NCBI GenBank assembly: GCA_016000045.1
Contig: JAECQY010000006.1
Location: 1 to 64,000, forward strand
Length of the DNA stretch: 64,000 bases
DNA from: Myxococcaceae bacterium
GTDB lineage: Bacteria > Myxococcota > UBA727 > JABDBI01
Direction: 5' to 3'
Position numbers and translations under genes: made by a program
In this document: in pieces, positions 37,545-46,766 of the stretch
How positions within the stretch are numbered: the first letter of the stretch is position 1
How the letters are laid out: each line of letters begins with the position of its first letter
The notes under the pieces: generated by a model
Seen by the model: only the letters and a program-made list of their open reading frames with translations
Told to the model about the DNA's origin: nothing
Database searches by the model: none

Positions 37545-38414
37545 ATGGAACGGTATTTAGACCCCACGAATGATGTTGGATTCAAAAAGGTCTTTGGTAA
37601 TGCTGAACGATTGATGGATTTTCTAAACAACATTTTGCGGTTACCGGCCGGTAAAACGATTAAGGATCTCGAATTTGTATCCACCGAGGAAATTCCAGAT
37701 TTGGGGCAAGGAAAAAGAAGTCTGTTTGACCTCAAATGCCAGGATGAATCGGGAACTTATTTTTTGATCGAGATGCAGTGCCGCAGAAGTCCTTTTTTCT
37801 TAAAGCGGATGCAATACTATGGGGCTCATGCTTATACCTCTCAGATTGGCCGTGGGGTGAAACACGCCGGACTCCTGCCGGTTGTAGTGGTCGCGATATT
37901 GAAAGAAGCCATTTTTCCCGCTGAAGTAGGAGTGATTAGTTACCATCGAACCCTCGAAACAAAAACGGGCCAGCATCATTTAAGAGAACTTTCGTACGTT
38001 GTTGTTGAGTTGGAAAAGTTTGATAAGCGAGTAGACCAGCTTCAGAACTTTGAAGATGAATGGCTTTTTTTCTTAAAAGAAGCTCATTCGAGCTCCAGCC
38101 TTCCGGTGTTAAAAGATCGGTTGGTAACGCAGGCATTTGAAACGATGGAGAAAGCGAATTGGAGACCAGAAGAGTACGATGCTTACATTCGGGCTTTATT
38201 GCTTTTGGAAACCGAAGAATTGAGAGCTGAATCGGACAGAGCGGAAGGTAGGGCGGAAGGTAGAGCCGAAGGTTTGGTCGAAGGCGAGGCTAAGGGGGAG
38301 GATAAGGCTCGGCTTGAGGTAGCAAAAAATCTGATTCAGTCTGGCATGGATATCGGATCCGTGATCAAGCTAACCAGACTGGATCCTGGGCAGATTCAAA
38401 AACTTTCTAGCTGA
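37545..38414 (+). CDS. Rpn/PD-(D/E)XK nuclease family protein
   Basis: The 289-aa protein belongs to the recombination-promoting nuclease / PDDEXK transposase-like family. It begins with YLDPTNDVGFKKVFG and has the nuclease core SLFDLKCQDESGTYFLIEMQ (D...E-x-Q). Near the C-terminus is the usual repeat AEGRAEGRAEG, encoded by imperfect 12-bp tandem repeats. Family members act in DNA cleavage and recombination or phage defence and are often multicopy. It has its own short upstream region and no operon partner. Confidence 0.88.
   Translation: MERYLDPTNDVGFKKVFGNAERLMDFLNNILRLPAGKTIKDLEFVSTEEIPDLGQGKRSLFDLKCQDESGTYFLIEMQCRRSPFFLKRMQYYGAHAYTSQIGRGVKHAGLLPVVVVAILKEAIFPAEVGVISYHRTLETKTGQHHLRELSYVVVELEKFDKRVDQLQNFEDEWLFFLKEAHSSSSLPVLKDRLVTQAFETMEKANWRPEEYDAYIRALLLLETEELRAESDRAEGRAEGRAEGLVEGEAKGEDKARLEVAKNLIQSGMDIGSVIKLTRLDPGQIQKLSS
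38241..38300 (+). repeat. 12-bp coding tandem repeat in the Rpn-family gene
   Basis: Units resembling GCGGAAGGTAGG repeat four to five times in frame, encoding four-residue units (AEGR, AEGR, AEGL, VEGE, AKGE). Such repeats are typical of this family and can change length by slippage without breaking the frame. Confidence 0.8.
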
Positions 38415-38505
38415 GATAATTGAGAAGGCTCAAGCTAAGAGAGATTTGAAGTTTCTGGCATGACATTGATCTTTGCTTTAAGGTTTGGCACAGTGCAAGT
38501 TTCTT

Positions 38506-41500
38506 ATGTCCGTGAATGATTTTGCCCATTTGCATCTGCATACGCAGTATTCTTTTCTTGATGGCGCCATTCGCATAAAAGACCTTCTAAAAAAAGTCAC
38601 TGAATTGGGCATGCGCCAGGTTGCCGTCACCGATCATGGCAATATGTTTGGGGCGCTTGACTTCTATATGCAGGCGAAGAAAGCAGGCATCAAGCCGATT
38701 CTGGGAATGGAAGCTTACATTACAGGGGCTTGCAAGCATACCGATCGCGTTCGAGAAAATTTTCACTTGGTCTTATTGGCCGAAAACAACATTGGCTACG
38801 ATAACTTGCGAAAGCTGAGCTCGAAAGCATTTACCGATGGTAAATATTTCTACCCTCGAATTGATAAAGACCTGCTTTACGAACATCGAGAAGGCATCAT
38901 TGCGAGTACGGCTTGTTTGGGGGGAGAAGTAGGCAAGAAGTGTGCCAAAGGCGATCTGGATGGAGCGCGGCAAGTGGTTCGAGACTTTAAGCGAATTTTG
39001 GGCCCGGATCACTTTTTCTTAGAAGTCCAGCCAAACGGCATTGAGGTTCAGAACACAGTGAATGCCCACTTGGCGCAACTGGCGCGTGATGAAGGCCTCA
39101 GACTCATTGCAACCAACGATTGTCACTATGTGAACCAAAGTGAGCACGATGCTCAAAATATTTTAATGGCCATTCGTCAGCAAAAGGCTTGGGATGATCC
39201 AACGCTGCATAAACATGAGACCGACGCGTTTTACATTCGATCGGGACAAGAGATGTGGGACCTATTGCAAGGAGACTATGCAGCAGCGTTTGAAACCGCT
39301 TGTTCGGTAGCAGCTCGATGTCAGGTGGATCTGAAGCTTGGCCAAAGTTTCCTGCCGAGTTTTCAATATCCTGAGCGTTTTAGCGATGAAGCAGACTATG
39401 TGAGGCATTTAGCCATCCAAGGTCTTCAAAGACGCTTTGAAGAACTTAGCTATCCGGTGGATCGAAACCAGTATCAAGAGCGGCTTGAAATCGAATTAGG
39501 CGTGATTATTCGGATGGGATTTTCAGGTTATTTTCTGATTGTTCAAGATTTTATTAACTGGGCAAAAAACAATCGAATCCGAGTCGGACCTGGACGAGGT
39601 TCTGGGGCGGGAAGCTTGGTCGCGTACGCGCTTCGGATTACAGATATTGATCCGATACCCTACAATCTTTTGTTTGAGCGATTCTTAAATCCGGAACGTG
39701 TATCGATGCCCGATTTCGACGTGGACTTCATGCAGGAAAGGCGTGGAGAAGTGATTCAGTACGTGACGGACTGTTACGGGCGCGATCACGTTGGGCAGAT
39801 TGCAACGTATTCGGGTTTGAACCCTAAAAGTGCGGTGAAGGATGTCGCTCGAACGCTCGGAGTACCGTTTTCGGAGGTGAACGAGTTAACGAAGCCCATG
39901 CCGCTTTTGATCGATGGGCAAAAGCCGGACTTGGATACTGCTCTTGAATACGCACCAAAGCTGAAAGAGAAGGCGGAACAGGACCCCTTGTATCGCCGGG
40001 TGCTCGACACGGCTCGTGTCCTTGAAGGCCTCTATCGGCAAGCAGGTATGCATGCAGCAGGCATTGTGATCGGAGATAAGCCGCTGGTGGACTACGTTCC
40101 GATTTTTCAAGGTCAACACGGCGAACTAATTACGCAATTTGATAAAGATAAAGTCGAATACGCTGGCTTGGTGAAGTTTGACTTTTTGGGTCTCAAGACG
40201 CTTGACGTCATTACTCATGCTGAAGACCTCGTGAACGAACGGCTGATTTTAGAAGGAAAACCGCTCCTCAAAGTTGAACTGCTTTCTCCAGACGCAGAAG
40301 ATTCAAGGGCCGTTTATAACTTAATTGCTTCGGGCGATACATTGGGTATTTTTCAGGTAGAGTCTTCGGGATTTCAAGATCTGTGTCGTCGCTTAAAACC
40401 CGACTGCTTTGAAGATATTATTGCGGCTGGCGCACTGTATCGGCCGGGCCCCATGCAATCTGGAATGGTTGACGATTTCGTGGATCGAAAACATGGAAGG
40501 CAGAAAGTCATTTACCCGCATGCACTTCTGGAGCCTGTTTTAAAGCCTACCTATGGAACCATTGTGTACCAGGAACAAGTGTTGATGGCAGCGCAAGTTT
40601 TGGCAGGCTATTCTCTTGGCAAAGCTGATTTGCTTCGACGAGCCATGGGAAAGAAAAAATTTGAAGAAATGCAACAGCAGCGAGCAGAATTCGTTTCTGG
40701 TTGCAAAGCCAATGGTGTGGAAGGGAGTCAAGCAGGAAGCATTTTTGACTCGATCGAAAAATTTGCTGGGTACGGTTTTAATAAAAGCCATGCGGCTGCT
40801 TATGCACTCATCACATACCAGACGGCCTATTTAAAGTGTTACTATCCCGTTGAATTCATGGCCGCGCTATTGACCACCTCTTCCGATAATACCGAAGATG
40901 TTGTGAAATACGTGCACGAAGCTCGGAGTTCCCGCATTCAGGTTCTGCCGCCGGATATTAATGCATCTTCTCGAAAGTTTACCGTTGAAGAGGGTAAAAT
41001 TCGCTTTGGCCTCGAAGCCGTTAAAGGCCTTGGAGATGCAGCCTTGGAGTCCATCTTGGCGGTGAGAGTTCAAGATGGGCCATTCAAAAACTTGTTTGAG
41101 CTGTGTGAACGCATGGCAGCTCAGAAAATAAATAAAAAAATCCTAGAGTCTTTGACAAAATCGGGAGCTTTCGATTGTTTGGAACGACCCCGGAAGCAGC
41201 TTTTTTTATCGATTGAGAAAGCGCTTGCTTGCGCTCAAAAGTCAAACAAGGATCGTCAACGAGGTCAAGCTTCTCTTTTTGGATTCGAGGCTGAGAGCGC
41301 CGAAGTTTATGAGCCTGCCAAAGAATGGGGAGAAAAAGAACGCTTGAATTTTGAGCGAGAAACGCTGGGCTTTTATCTTTCGGGACATCCTCTGGATCGT
41401 TATCAAAACGAGGTAAAAAGACTGGGTTTGGTTTCTACGATGCATCTTCATCAGAGTAAGCACAACGAAACGGTGCAAATGATGGGTATGGTGACCGACC

Positions 41501-41988
41501 TCAGAGAAAGACCCTTAAAGAGCGGAGAAGGGCGTTGGGCGATTATGAGCATCGAAGATAACTTCGGGCATGCGGAAGTCTTAGCATTTAATAAAGTTTT
41601 TGCTGAGTTTGAGCACGTTCTCAAAAGCAAAGAACCGATCTTGTTTAAGGGGCGTGTCGTGGTGGATGATGTGGATGATGAAGGCGGCGTGAGCCAAGCG
41701 AAGATAAGACTGGAGAGTGCTTTGCTACTTTCTGAGGCTCAAGAAGAAAAAACGCGTTTTGTCGATGTGTATCTGAACTCCGAGCACGAAGAAGCTCTTG
41801 CCCAGATTCATACTCTGTGTCTTCAGAACCCGGGAGTAAAACCATTGCGTTTTATTTTTCAGCATCGAGAAGGCTACTTGACCTACTTAATGTGCAGTGA
41901 TCGAATTCGAATTCACGCGAGCGAAGCCTTTGTCCATTCTTTGGAAGGGCTTAACGGAGTTGTGAAAGTTGAACGTACCAGTATTTAG
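38506..41988 (+). CDS. dnaE: DNA polymerase III alpha subunit
   Basis: The ~1160-aa replicative polymerase has a PHP domain (FAHLHLHTQYSFLDGA), palm motifs GPGRGSGAGSLVAYAL and the catalytic PDFDVDF, fingers and thumb, a helix-hairpin-helix region, and an OB fold near the C-terminus (VQMMGMVTDLRERPLK). The ATG at 38506 begins right at the conserved PHP start; the frame is open 21 bp further upstream. Length is typical of the E. coli-type DnaE1. A hairpin follows the stop. Confidence 0.97.
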   Translation: MSVNDFAHLHLHTQYSFLDGAIRIKDLLKKVTELGMRQVAVTDHGNMFGALDFYMQAKKAGIKPILGMEAYITGACKHTDRVRENFHLVLLAENNIGYDNLRKLSSKAFTDGKYFYPRIDKDLLYEHREGIIASTACLGGEVGKKCAKGDLDGARQVVRDFKRILGPDHFFLEVQPNGIEVQNTVNAHLAQLARDEGLRLIATNDCHYVNQSEHDAQNILMAIRQQKAWDDPTLHKHETDAFYIRSGQEMWDLLQGDYAAAFETACSVAARCQVDLKLGQSFLPSFQYPERFSDEADYVRHLAIQGLQRRFEELSYPVDRNQYQERLEIELGVIIRMGFSGYFLIVQDFINWAKNNRIRVGPGRGSGAGSLVAYALRITDIDPIPYNLLFERFLNPERVSMPDFDVDFMQERRGEVIQYVTDCYGRDHVGQIATYSGLNPKSAVKDVARTLGVPFSEVNELTKPMPLLIDGQKPDLDTALEYAPKLKEKAEQDPLYRRVLDTARVLEGLYRQAGMHAAGIVIGDKPLVDYVPIFQGQHGELITQFDKDKVEYAGLVKFDFLGLKTLDVITHAEDLVNERLILEGKPLLKVELLSPDAEDSRAVYNLIASGDTLGIFQVESSGFQDLCRRLKPDCFEDIIAAGALYRPGPMQSGMVDDFVDRKHGRQKVIYPHALLEPVLKPTYGTIVYQEQVLMAAQVLAGYSLGKADLLRRAMGKKKFEEMQQQRAEFVSGCKANGVEGSQAGSIFDSIEKFAGYGFNKSHAAAYALITYQTAYLKCYYPVEFMAALLTTSSDNTEDVVKYVHEARSSRIQVLPPDINASSRKFTVEEGKIRFGLEAVKGLGDAALESILAVRVQDGPFKNLFELCERMAAQKINKKILESLTKSGAFDCLERPRKQLFLSIEKALACAQKSNKDRQRGQASLFGFEAESAEVYEPAKEWGEKERLNFERETLGFYLSGHPLDRYQNEVKRLGLVSTMHLHQSKHNETVQMMGMVTDLRERPLKSGEGRWAIMSIEDNFGHAEVLAFNKVFAEFEHVLKSKEPILFKGRVVVDDVDDEGGVSQAKIRLESALLLSEAQEEKTRFVDVYLNSEHEEALAQIHTLCLQNPGVKPLRFIFQHREGYLTYLMCSDRIRIHASEAFVHSLEGLNGVVKVERTSI

Positions 41989-42006
41989 AGAAGGTGTTTT
42001 CTATTT

Positions 42007-42043
42007 CCGAGCCTTTGTGCTGTAGATGCTTTCAAAGGCTCGG
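42007..42043 (+). terminator. Hairpin between dnaE and the RRM gene
   Basis: CCGAGCCTTTG pairs perfectly with CAAAGGCTCGG (11 bp, 15-base loop). No strong T-run follows, so termination would be weak. The following GGAGGAG, close to the next ATG, overlaps its base, so the hairpin could also modulate translation of the exported RRM gene. Confidence 0.55.
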
Positions 42044-42060
42044 AGGAGAGTGTTTATCTT

Positions 42061-43545
42061 ATGAATCCCGTTTTCGCTTCTATTTTCTTTGTTTTTGCTC
42101 TGTCTCAGAACGTGTCGGCTTGGAACGCGCTTGGGCATCGTCCTGCTTGGCTACCGGATCCTTGGTCTGCGGCTGTTGAAATCGGTCGGCAGATCCAAAA
42201 TAGCGTTCAAGAGATGAAGCCTTTTTCGCTCGGTTCAGCTTGGGTGCCACTGATTCGTGTGGGCCATGACTATATCGAACAGATGACTCAACGACGTCAG
42301 CGCATAAAAGAACTGCGGCAGGAGATTCACAGGCTGCGCCAAATCGGAAAAGCTTCCGAGGCTTTAGAAGCCGAAGAAGAGCTTTTACGATTGATCGAGC
42401 TGGGTACTTTACCTGAGAAGTTGCAGAAGGCAGGAGCTTGGAAGCTTGGGACCGGTTTAACAGACGCAGCGCCGGGTGAACTGTCTTTGCCTGCGCCTGG
42501 GGCAAAGTATGAGGTACCAGGAGTACGCTGGGTTCCCGCTGTGGGTGCTTTATCGGCACAACCAGAGTCGTCGTCCGCGAGTGCGGGTCAAAGCCTATCC
42601 GATTCCTGGACTCCTTGGAGGCTCAGCGAACGCATTTCCAGAAGCAGAAAACCTGTTCGAAACAGCACGCACGGGAGCATGACACTTCGATTATCGCTAT
42701 CGCACGAGGCAAAGACGCACACGCATGATAGCGATAAGAGTGGAGTAACCGATTTTTACGATCTTAAGAATGAGTTTTATGCAAAACGATTAACCGCAAA
42801 AGAACGAGGTGGGTTTTTAGTGGAAAATATGGTTGCTGTATCCGATAGACAAGGACTATGGTTTCATGAAGACGCTAGAAATCATGCGTGGGTTGGTTAT
42901 CCAACGAGAGTCAGGAGTCGTTATGAAGCCGAATCCATTCTAGGGCGTGCAAAAACGGAATTTGAAAGAAGGGCCCATGTTTTGCAGAAGGCGTGTAATC
43001 GGCTAGGCCTTACTTGCAATCAATACCGTGTGCGTCATCAAAATAGTGGCTGGGGAGATCCCTTTTTCACTTTTCACGTAACGATTTTGCTGAAGGAAGA
43101 GATTCGTGAGACCCTTGTCTCATTGCGTTCGCTTTCTCTGGGGGAAGAATTAGAAAGCTGGCTTTCACAGGCGCTGATGGAATTTGATCAGATGCCCGTT
43201 GCGCCTGTCAGGCAAAGGGAAGAACACCCCCAAGAAAGGCAAGCGGCTAGGATGCATATTCAAGATTTTTGCGATCGTTGCCAAATGTTTGGGAGATTGT
43301 GTTCCTTGAGTATGGAGCCTTCCAGTTCTCCTAAACATCCAAGAGGCGCTGTGGTGAAAGGGTTGCCGCAGGATATCACAACAGAACAACTGCGTGAGAT
43401 AGTCGAAAACTACGGAGAGGTTTCGCGGATTTATTTACCACCCGAAAACCCCGGATTCTCTAGTCGAATTGCCTTTGTCACCTTTCGGGACCTGCGGTTC
43501 GCGTTGCAGAGATTTCATCGTCTAAGAGAAACGGGTTCCCTTTAG
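42061..43545 (+). CDS. Predicted exported protein with a C-terminal RRM RNA-binding domain
   Basis: The 494-aa protein starts with a clear Sec signal peptide (MNPVFASIFFVFALSQNVSA, then W). A charged helix lies near residues 75-115, a Ser/Pro-rich linker around 140-200, and a middle domain of unknown type at 225-380. The last ~65 residues form an RRM: RNP2-like AVVKGLPQDITTEQLREIV, then RNP1-like SRIAFVTFRDLRFALQRF, in a beta-alpha-beta-beta-alpha order. RRM proteins bind RNA in the cytosol, so a signal peptide implies an RNA-binding factor acting outside the bacterial cytosol, probably in a host cell. The role is inferred. Confidence 0.8.
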   Translation: MNPVFASIFFVFALSQNVSAWNALGHRPAWLPDPWSAAVEIGRQIQNSVQEMKPFSLGSAWVPLIRVGHDYIEQMTQRRQRIKELRQEIHRLRQIGKASEALEAEEELLRLIELGTLPEKLQKAGAWKLGTGLTDAAPGELSLPAPGAKYEVPGVRWVPAVGALSAQPESSSASAGQSLSDSWTPWRLSERISRSRKPVRNSTHGSMTLRLSLSHEAKTHTHDSDKSGVTDFYDLKNEFYAKRLTAKERGGFLVENMVAVSDRQGLWFHEDARNHAWVGYPTRVRSRYEAESILGRAKTEFERRAHVLQKACNRLGLTCNQYRVRHQNSGWGDPFFTFHVTILLKEEIRETLVSLRSLSLGEELESWLSQALMEFDQMPVAPVRQREEHPQERQAARMHIQDFCDRCQMFGRLCSLSMEPSSSPKHPRGAVVKGLPQDITTEQLREIVENYGEVSRIYLPPENPGFSSRIAFVTFRDLRFALQRFHRLRETGSL

Positions 43546-43621
43546 AACTTAGGATTTATAGATTATCTGCTTTTTTGCAGGCTATTGACTCATTTTGGCC
43601 AATGCCCTAAATTAGTCAACC

Positions 43622-44818
43622 ATGTGGATCCAAAGAGATTTTAGCTCCTATTTGGCTAAATTAAGGCTTGATGGTCAGTTGCCGGTCAAGGTTTTGAAGG
43701 GGCCTCGACAAGTTGGCAAGACTTCCCTTTTAGAGCACCTGAGGACCCACGAGCTTGTGGTTTTTGATGACATTTTTGTCCGAAACTTAGCAAGAGAGAA
43801 TCCAGCCTTGTTCTTCGAACAATTTTCAAGCAAAGTTATCTTGGATGAAGCCACTTTGGCCCCTGAGATTTTTCCGGAAATCAAAAAGCGAGTGGATGCT
43901 GAGCGTCGCGAATTGCGAGCCGGCAAGCGTGGGCCGATACTGGATATCTGGATTACGGGATCCAATCAAACGCTGCTTCAGAAGACTGTTCGCGAGTCTT
44001 TGTCTGGAAGAGCGAACTACTTTAATTTAAACACCCTCTCTGTTCATGAACTTCGCGCTTTGGCCCCTTTTGATTTGAAGATGTCCCTCATGAAAGGGGG
44101 TTGGCCCGAACTGTATGCGTCCCCAGCTTTGGATCCTGTTCAGTATTTAAACGATTTTATTGCGACTTTTATCGAGAAGGATATTGTTTTTGCTGCGGGC
44201 ATCGAAAGAAGACCAGCTTTTGCTAAGATGCTGGGGATTTGTGCGGGTAGAATTGGGCAACTGATCAATTATTCGGATATTGCTCAGAACGTTGGTGTGG
44301 ATGTGACGACGGTTCAATCCTGGATTTCTTTGCTTGAGCAAAACGGAATTGTTCGATTGATTCAGCCCTATTTTGATAACCTTAACCAACGATTAATCAA
44401 GACACCCAAACTTTATTTTGAAGATACCGCTCTTGCTGTCAGGTTGCAAGGTTGGACACAGAGCGGACCTATGATGCTTAGCCCTTATTTTGGTGGGCTG
44501 ATTGAGAACCTGGTGTTTACAGAGCTAAGTCGATTTTTCAGTAACCGTGCCTGGCCATTGAGCTTATTCCTGGTTCGCTCGAAAGAGAAAGTTGAGGTGG
44601 ATTTTTTGGTCCAGCTGCCGAATCAACAATATTTAGCCATTGAGGTGAAGTCGACCCCCATCGATCTGATGAACAATCAGATGACTCTCTTGGATTCGTT
44701 AAGGCTGAATATCGTTGAAAAGTGGATTGTATCGCCGCTTGGAGTTCCTGGGTTTCAAAAGGCACGCAGCATTTCGTTTGACCAAATCGGGGAGAATCTT
44801 GAACGGTGCCTAGCGTAA
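43622..44818 (+). CDS. AAA_14/DUF4143-type ATPase
   Basis: A 398-aa protein of the widespread ATP-binding family with an N-terminal AAA module and C-terminal DUF4143. The P-loop is KGPRQVGKTSLL and Walker B is VILDEATL. A sensor-like WITGSNQTLL and SLSGRANYF follow. The C-terminal part ends in a PD-(D/E)XK-like core (VEVDFLVQ ... LAIEVKST). The function of these proteins is not settled; they are patchily distributed and often acquired. It is convergent with map, 9 bp apart. Confidence 0.88.
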   Translation: MWIQRDFSSYLAKLRLDGQLPVKVLKGPRQVGKTSLLEHLRTHELVVFDDIFVRNLARENPALFFEQFSSKVILDEATLAPEIFPEIKKRVDAERRELRAGKRGPILDIWITGSNQTLLQKTVRESLSGRANYFNLNTLSVHELRALAPFDLKMSLMKGGWPELYASPALDPVQYLNDFIATFIEKDIVFAAGIERRPAFAKMLGICAGRIGQLINYSDIAQNVGVDVTTVQSWISLLEQNGIVRLIQPYFDNLNQRLIKTPKLYFEDTALAVRLQGWTQSGPMMLSPYFGGLIENLVFTELSRFFSNRAWPLSLFLVRSKEKVEVDFLVQLPNQQYLAIEVKSTPIDLMNNQMTLLDSLRLNIVEKWIVSPLGVPGFQKARSISFDQIGENLERCLA

Positions 44819-44827
44819 AGTCAGCAA

Positions 44828-45604
44828 CTATGGCGCTTGAGTGAGTATTTCAAATCCATTGGAGGTCACCAAAAGCGTGTGTTCAAATTGAGCGGACCAA
44901 GAGCCATCTTCGGTGACAGCCGTCCAGCCATCTTTCAGCATTTTGGTTTTCCAGTGACCTAAGTTAATCATGGGCTCAATCGTAAAACACATGCCAGCTA
45001 GCATGCGCAGCCCTTTGCCCCGTGTTCCAAAGTGGAAGACTTGAGGGTCTCCGTGAAAATCGCGCCCAATCCCATGGCCTACAAATTCTCGAACCACGCC
45101 GTAATCAAAACTTTCCGCGTATTCCTGAATAGCAGCTCCAATATCTCCGAAGCGCTTTCCAGGAGCCACTTCGGCGATGCCTCGTTTCAAGCATTCTTCC
45201 GTAACTTGTACCAATTGCTTAACTTCCGGATGTACATCGCCGACCAGAAAAGTTTTGGACGTATCCCCGTGAAAACCATTGAGGATGGGCGTAACATCGA
45301 TGTTGATAATATCGCCACTTTTCAGAATCTGCTTTGGGTTCGGGATTCCATGGCAGACGACGTCGTTCACGCTTGTGCAAATGGATCTGGGAAATGGATT
45401 GGAACGTGAGCCATAACCCAAAGGTGCACTGATAGCGCCTCTTGAGCGTGTCCATTGTTCGGCTTCATCGTTTAAGTCTTGAGTGCTGATTCCAGGGGCA
45501 ACCCTGCTTCCGAGGTGTTCGAGGAGTTCAGCCGCAAGCCGACCCACACGGCGCATTTTGTCGATCTCAGAAGGGGAGAGTAAAGAAATAGGTCGATGAT
45601 TCAT
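44828..45604 (-). CDS. map: Methionine aminopeptidase, type I
   Basis: The 258-aa metallopeptidase removes the initiator Met. The pita-bread fold motifs are visible: SVNDVVCHGIP (substrate His), GDIINIDVTPILNGFHGDTSKTF (two metal Asp), EFVGHGIGRDFH (His), FTIEPMIN (Glu) and SAQFEHTLLV (Glu). Length fits type Ia. Its ATG overlaps the stop of the deaminase gene. Confidence 0.97.
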   Translation of the reverse strand: MNHRPISLLSPSEIDKMRRVGRLAAELLEHLGSRVAPGISTQDLNDEAEQWTRSRGAISAPLGYGSRSNPFPRSICTSVNDVVCHGIPNPKQILKSGDIINIDVTPILNGFHGDTSKTFLVGDVHPEVKQLVQVTEECLKRGIAEVAPGKRFGDIGAAIQEYAESFDYGVVREFVGHGIGRDFHGDPQVFHFGTRGKGLRMLAGMCFTIEPMINLGHWKTKMLKDGWTAVTEDGSWSAQFEHTLLVTSNGFEILTQAP

Positions 45605-46608
45605 ACAAAAGAAGCTTTCCGAGCGATATTCATACAGTATTCGATTTCTTGTTCATTTAAGATTTGATTTTCAATCAACAAAAGACATTCACGAGCCATA
45701 TTGGTGTTCAAGAGATAGGGGCCATCTGTGTTAATGGTGAACGGTATCTTCATCTGTTTAAATTGATCCAAAACCGTTTTGAGTTCGCTTAAATCTTTGA
45801 CGGCCCGAGTGTGAAGATTCGAAGTGGGACAGATTTCCAATACAACGCCTGAGTCACGAAGCTGGCAGAGTGTGTCCGGGTCGTAGGCTGCCTGAATACC
45901 ATGCCCGATTCGATTCGGTTTCAGATGCGTTAAAGTAGCCCTGACTCCAGCAGCACCGGTCTGCGAAGTTTCCCCCGTGTGAATCGTTGTTTTGAGTCCT
46001 GCGTCTCGGGCCTTTTGAAAGAGTTTTTCGTAGCGTGGAACATCTTGTAAGGAAAGTTCTAAGTTTCGACTCTCAGGTCCAGCCAAGTCGATTCCACGCA
46101 CTCCTCGGCTAGAATATTTGATGGCTTTATCCAAAATAATTTCATTGGTTTGATGATCAAACTCTCGAGCCAGGCAGAATAAAAGACAGGCCTGAACGCC
46201 ATATTCCAAGACAGCTCGGTCCATTCCTCGGAGAGCGGCATGAATGATGTGATCCAAATCGCGCTCACCTTGAAGATTGCGCTTCATGGGATTAAAGCGA
46301 AGCTCAATGAGATCCACATTCGAAGAACGGTATTCTTTGCAAATAATTTCGTAGACAGAGCGTTCAATAGCCGATGGCGAACTCTGAATCCGCTCAGTCC
46401 AGAGATGCATAATCTTGAGATAGTCATCCAAATTTTTGGTTGTGTCGCTCTTGGATGTGATGAGATCGACAAATTCCCAATAATTTTTAACAGGTAGCTT
46501 AAATCCTTGTTCGTGAGCAATGCTAAAGAGAACGTGCGGAGCAACCGCACCACCTACATGGATGTGGAGGTCTACCAGCGTCTTGGGCAAACGAGGATCA
46601 AGTTCCAT
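45601..46608 (-). CDS. Adenosine deaminase family protein
   Basis: The 335-aa amidohydrolase probably deaminates adenosine or a related purine. Zinc ligands are His15 and His17 (DLHIHVGG), His in TIHTGE (with catalytic Glu) and the Asp in NTDGP. RIGHG and CPTSN are also present. The usual NTDDP reads NTDGP here, so the second Asp, which contacts the purine in adenosine deaminase, is Gly; substrate range may differ. It is upstream of and coupled to map. Confidence 0.88.
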   Translation of the reverse strand: MELDPRLPKTLVDLHIHVGGAVAPHVLFSIAHEQGFKLPVKNYWEFVDLITSKSDTTKNLDDYLKIMHLWTERIQSSPSAIERSVYEIICKEYRSSNVDLIELRFNPMKRNLQGERDLDHIIHAALRGMDRAVLEYGVQACLLFCLAREFDHQTNEIILDKAIKYSSRGVRGIDLAGPESRNLELSLQDVPRYEKLFQKARDAGLKTTIHTGETSQTGAAGVRATLTHLKPNRIGHGIQAAYDPDTLCQLRDSGVVLEICPTSNLHTRAVKDLSELKTVLDQFKQMKIPFTINTDGPYLLNTNMARECLLLIENQILNEQEIEYCMNIARKASFV

Positions 46609-46766
46609 GGGGCTTTGTACGTTAGAATCGACAGAAATGCAAATACGTGTACGGGTTCAAGATATTTGACTTTACAGTCGCCATAAAAGATGGGTTGCAT
46701 TTTAAAAATATCGTTTTAAAACTGAGATCAATCATTGGGGTTGAGTTTCCGTTTTAGAGGTGTTTG

